Positions 5,005 to 5,609 of a stretch of 5,609 bases of DNA are shown here, piece by piece. How positions within the stretch are numbered: the first letter of the stretch is position 1; each line of letters starts with the position of its first letter. The translations under genes were made by a program, and so were the position numbers. The DNA comes from Caldisericaceae bacterium (GTDB lineage: Bacteria; Caldisericota; Caldisericia; Caldisericales; Caldisericaceae), in NCBI GenBank assembly GCA_026987225.1, contig JALSNB010000023.1, forward strand, positions 1-5,609, given 5' to 3'. The notes beneath the pieces are model-generated. The model had not been told where the DNA came from. It saw only the letters and a list, made by a program, of their open reading frames with translations, and made no database searches.

Positions 5005-5609
5005 ATGCAGAGAGAGGCAAAATACATCTATTTCAACGGCAAATTTGTCAATTGGGGAGATGCGAAAATTCACATTTTATCGCATGTTGTTCAGTACGGC
5101 TCCGGTGTTTTCGAAGGCATTCGTTGTTACGAAACAAAAAAAGGGCCTGCAATTTTCAGGGGAGTTGACCATTACAAGCGGTTCAAAAACTCCATGAGAA
5201 TTTACAGAATGGCAATTGACAAATCCCCCGAAGAATTCGAAGACATCACAAAAGAACTCCTCGTTAAAAACGAACTTAAAGCGGCGTATATCAGGCCTGT
5301 TGCATACAGGGGATACGGAGAAATCGCACCGAATCCCGAAAAACTAAAAACGGAAGTTGCAATTGCCGCATTTGAATTCGGCAAGTTTCTTGCGGAAAAC
5401 CTCGACAAAGGCATTGACGTTATGGTGTCCAGCTGGAGAAGGCCGGCGCCCGATACGGTGCCGATGCTTGCAAAAGCCGACGGAAACTATTTGAATTCCC
5501 AACTCGCATCAATGGAAGCGTCGAACTACGGTTTTAGGGAAGCAATCATGCTGGATATAAACGGTTACGTAAGCGAAGGGCCGGGCGAAAATATCTTCCT
5601 TGTAAAAGA
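5005..5609 (+). CDS. ilvE: Branched-chain amino acid aminotransferase (3' partial)
   Basis: PLP-dependent, fold-type IV transaminase that interconverts Leu, Ile and Val with their 2-oxo acids using glutamate/2-oxoglutarate: the last step of their synthesis and the first of their breakdown, in the cytoplasm. The window holds 201 codons of an expected roughly 290-310. Visible marks are YGSGVFEGIR (31-40), Arg59 in YKRF (phosphate binding), Arg97 in YIRP, the PLP-binding Lys157 in AKADGNYLNSQ, and SEGPGENIF (190-198) with Glu191 set to contact the pyridine nitrogen. These correspond to Tyr31, Phe36, Arg59, Arg97, Lys159 and Glu193 of the E. coli enzyme as I recall it. YGSGVFEGIRCYE and the GYVSEGPGEN loop favour IlvE over D-amino acid transaminase or aminodeoxychorismate lyase. 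The start at ATG 5005 is set by TAAGGAGG (4992-4999), 5 nt upstream. It has its own promoter and is divergent from the DUF2089 gene. Confidence 0.95.
   Translation, partial: MQREAKYIYFNGKFVNWGDAKIHILSHVVQYGSGVFEGIRCYETKKGPAIFRGVDHYKRFKNSMRIYRMAIDKSPEEFEDITKELLVKNELKAAYIRPVAYRGYGEIAPNPEKLKTEVAIAAFEFGKFLAENLDKGIDVMVSSWRRPAPDTVPMLAKADGNYLNSQLASMEASNYGFREAIMLDINGYVSEGPGENIFLVK

Noticed and set aside
4815..5027. 70-codon minus-strand open frame across the divergent promoter region
   Set aside because: It overlaps both promoters and the starts of DUF2089 and ilvE, and its Ile/Tyr/Lys/Phe-rich product is what random AT-rich DNA encodes.

Overview
The window looks like ordinary bacterial chromosome: short gaps, strong GGAGGTGA-type ribosome binding sites, sigma-70-like promoters and a moderately AT-rich composition with many AAA, ATA and GGA codons. 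These traits, with the DUF2089 and SHOCT-like pair and an NadE of a type I associate with anaerobes, would fit a Gram-positive-type or deep-branching anaerobe (Clostridia, Thermotogota, Caldisericota or similar). The sequence alone does not settle the taxonomy. I see no rRNA, tRNA, CRISPR array, insertion sequence or phage gene.

Layout, left to right. (1) The 3' part of a plus-strand gene for a membrane-anchored protein with four PEGA repeats and a C-terminal PsbP/DcrB-like domain; its beginning is probably cut off by the window edge. (2) A 59-bp gap holding an extended -10 promoter inside an 11-bp perfect inverted repeat, one arm of which is the Shine-Dalgarno of the next gene. (3) nadE, ammonia-type NAD synthetase, plus strand. 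(4) Converging on it, 3 bp away, a minus-strand cluster whose transcription order is DUF2089 zinc-ribbon/HTH regulator, then a small SHOCT-like protein with a beta-rich C-terminal domain, then a MATE-family exporter. (5) A 186-bp AT-rich divergent promoter region with a good promoter on each strand. (6) The first two thirds of ilvE, branched-chain aminotransferase, plus strand, running off the right edge.

How the genes may work together. nadE and ilvE are housekeeping metabolic genes with their own promoters. The minus-strand trio is the most cohesive unit. The regulator and the protein after it both carry the same short helical motif (LE-x-G-[EK]-I-[ST]-x-x-[ED]-A-V-K-L-[IL]), and a drug/sodium antiporter follows 20 bp later, which suggests a small regulated efflux or envelope-response operon. 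That role is inferred from context. The two least routine observations are the nadE leader, where read-through mRNA should hide the ribosome binding site while mRNA from the local promoter should not, and the shared helical module in the DUF2089 operon. I found no clearly new multi-gene system.
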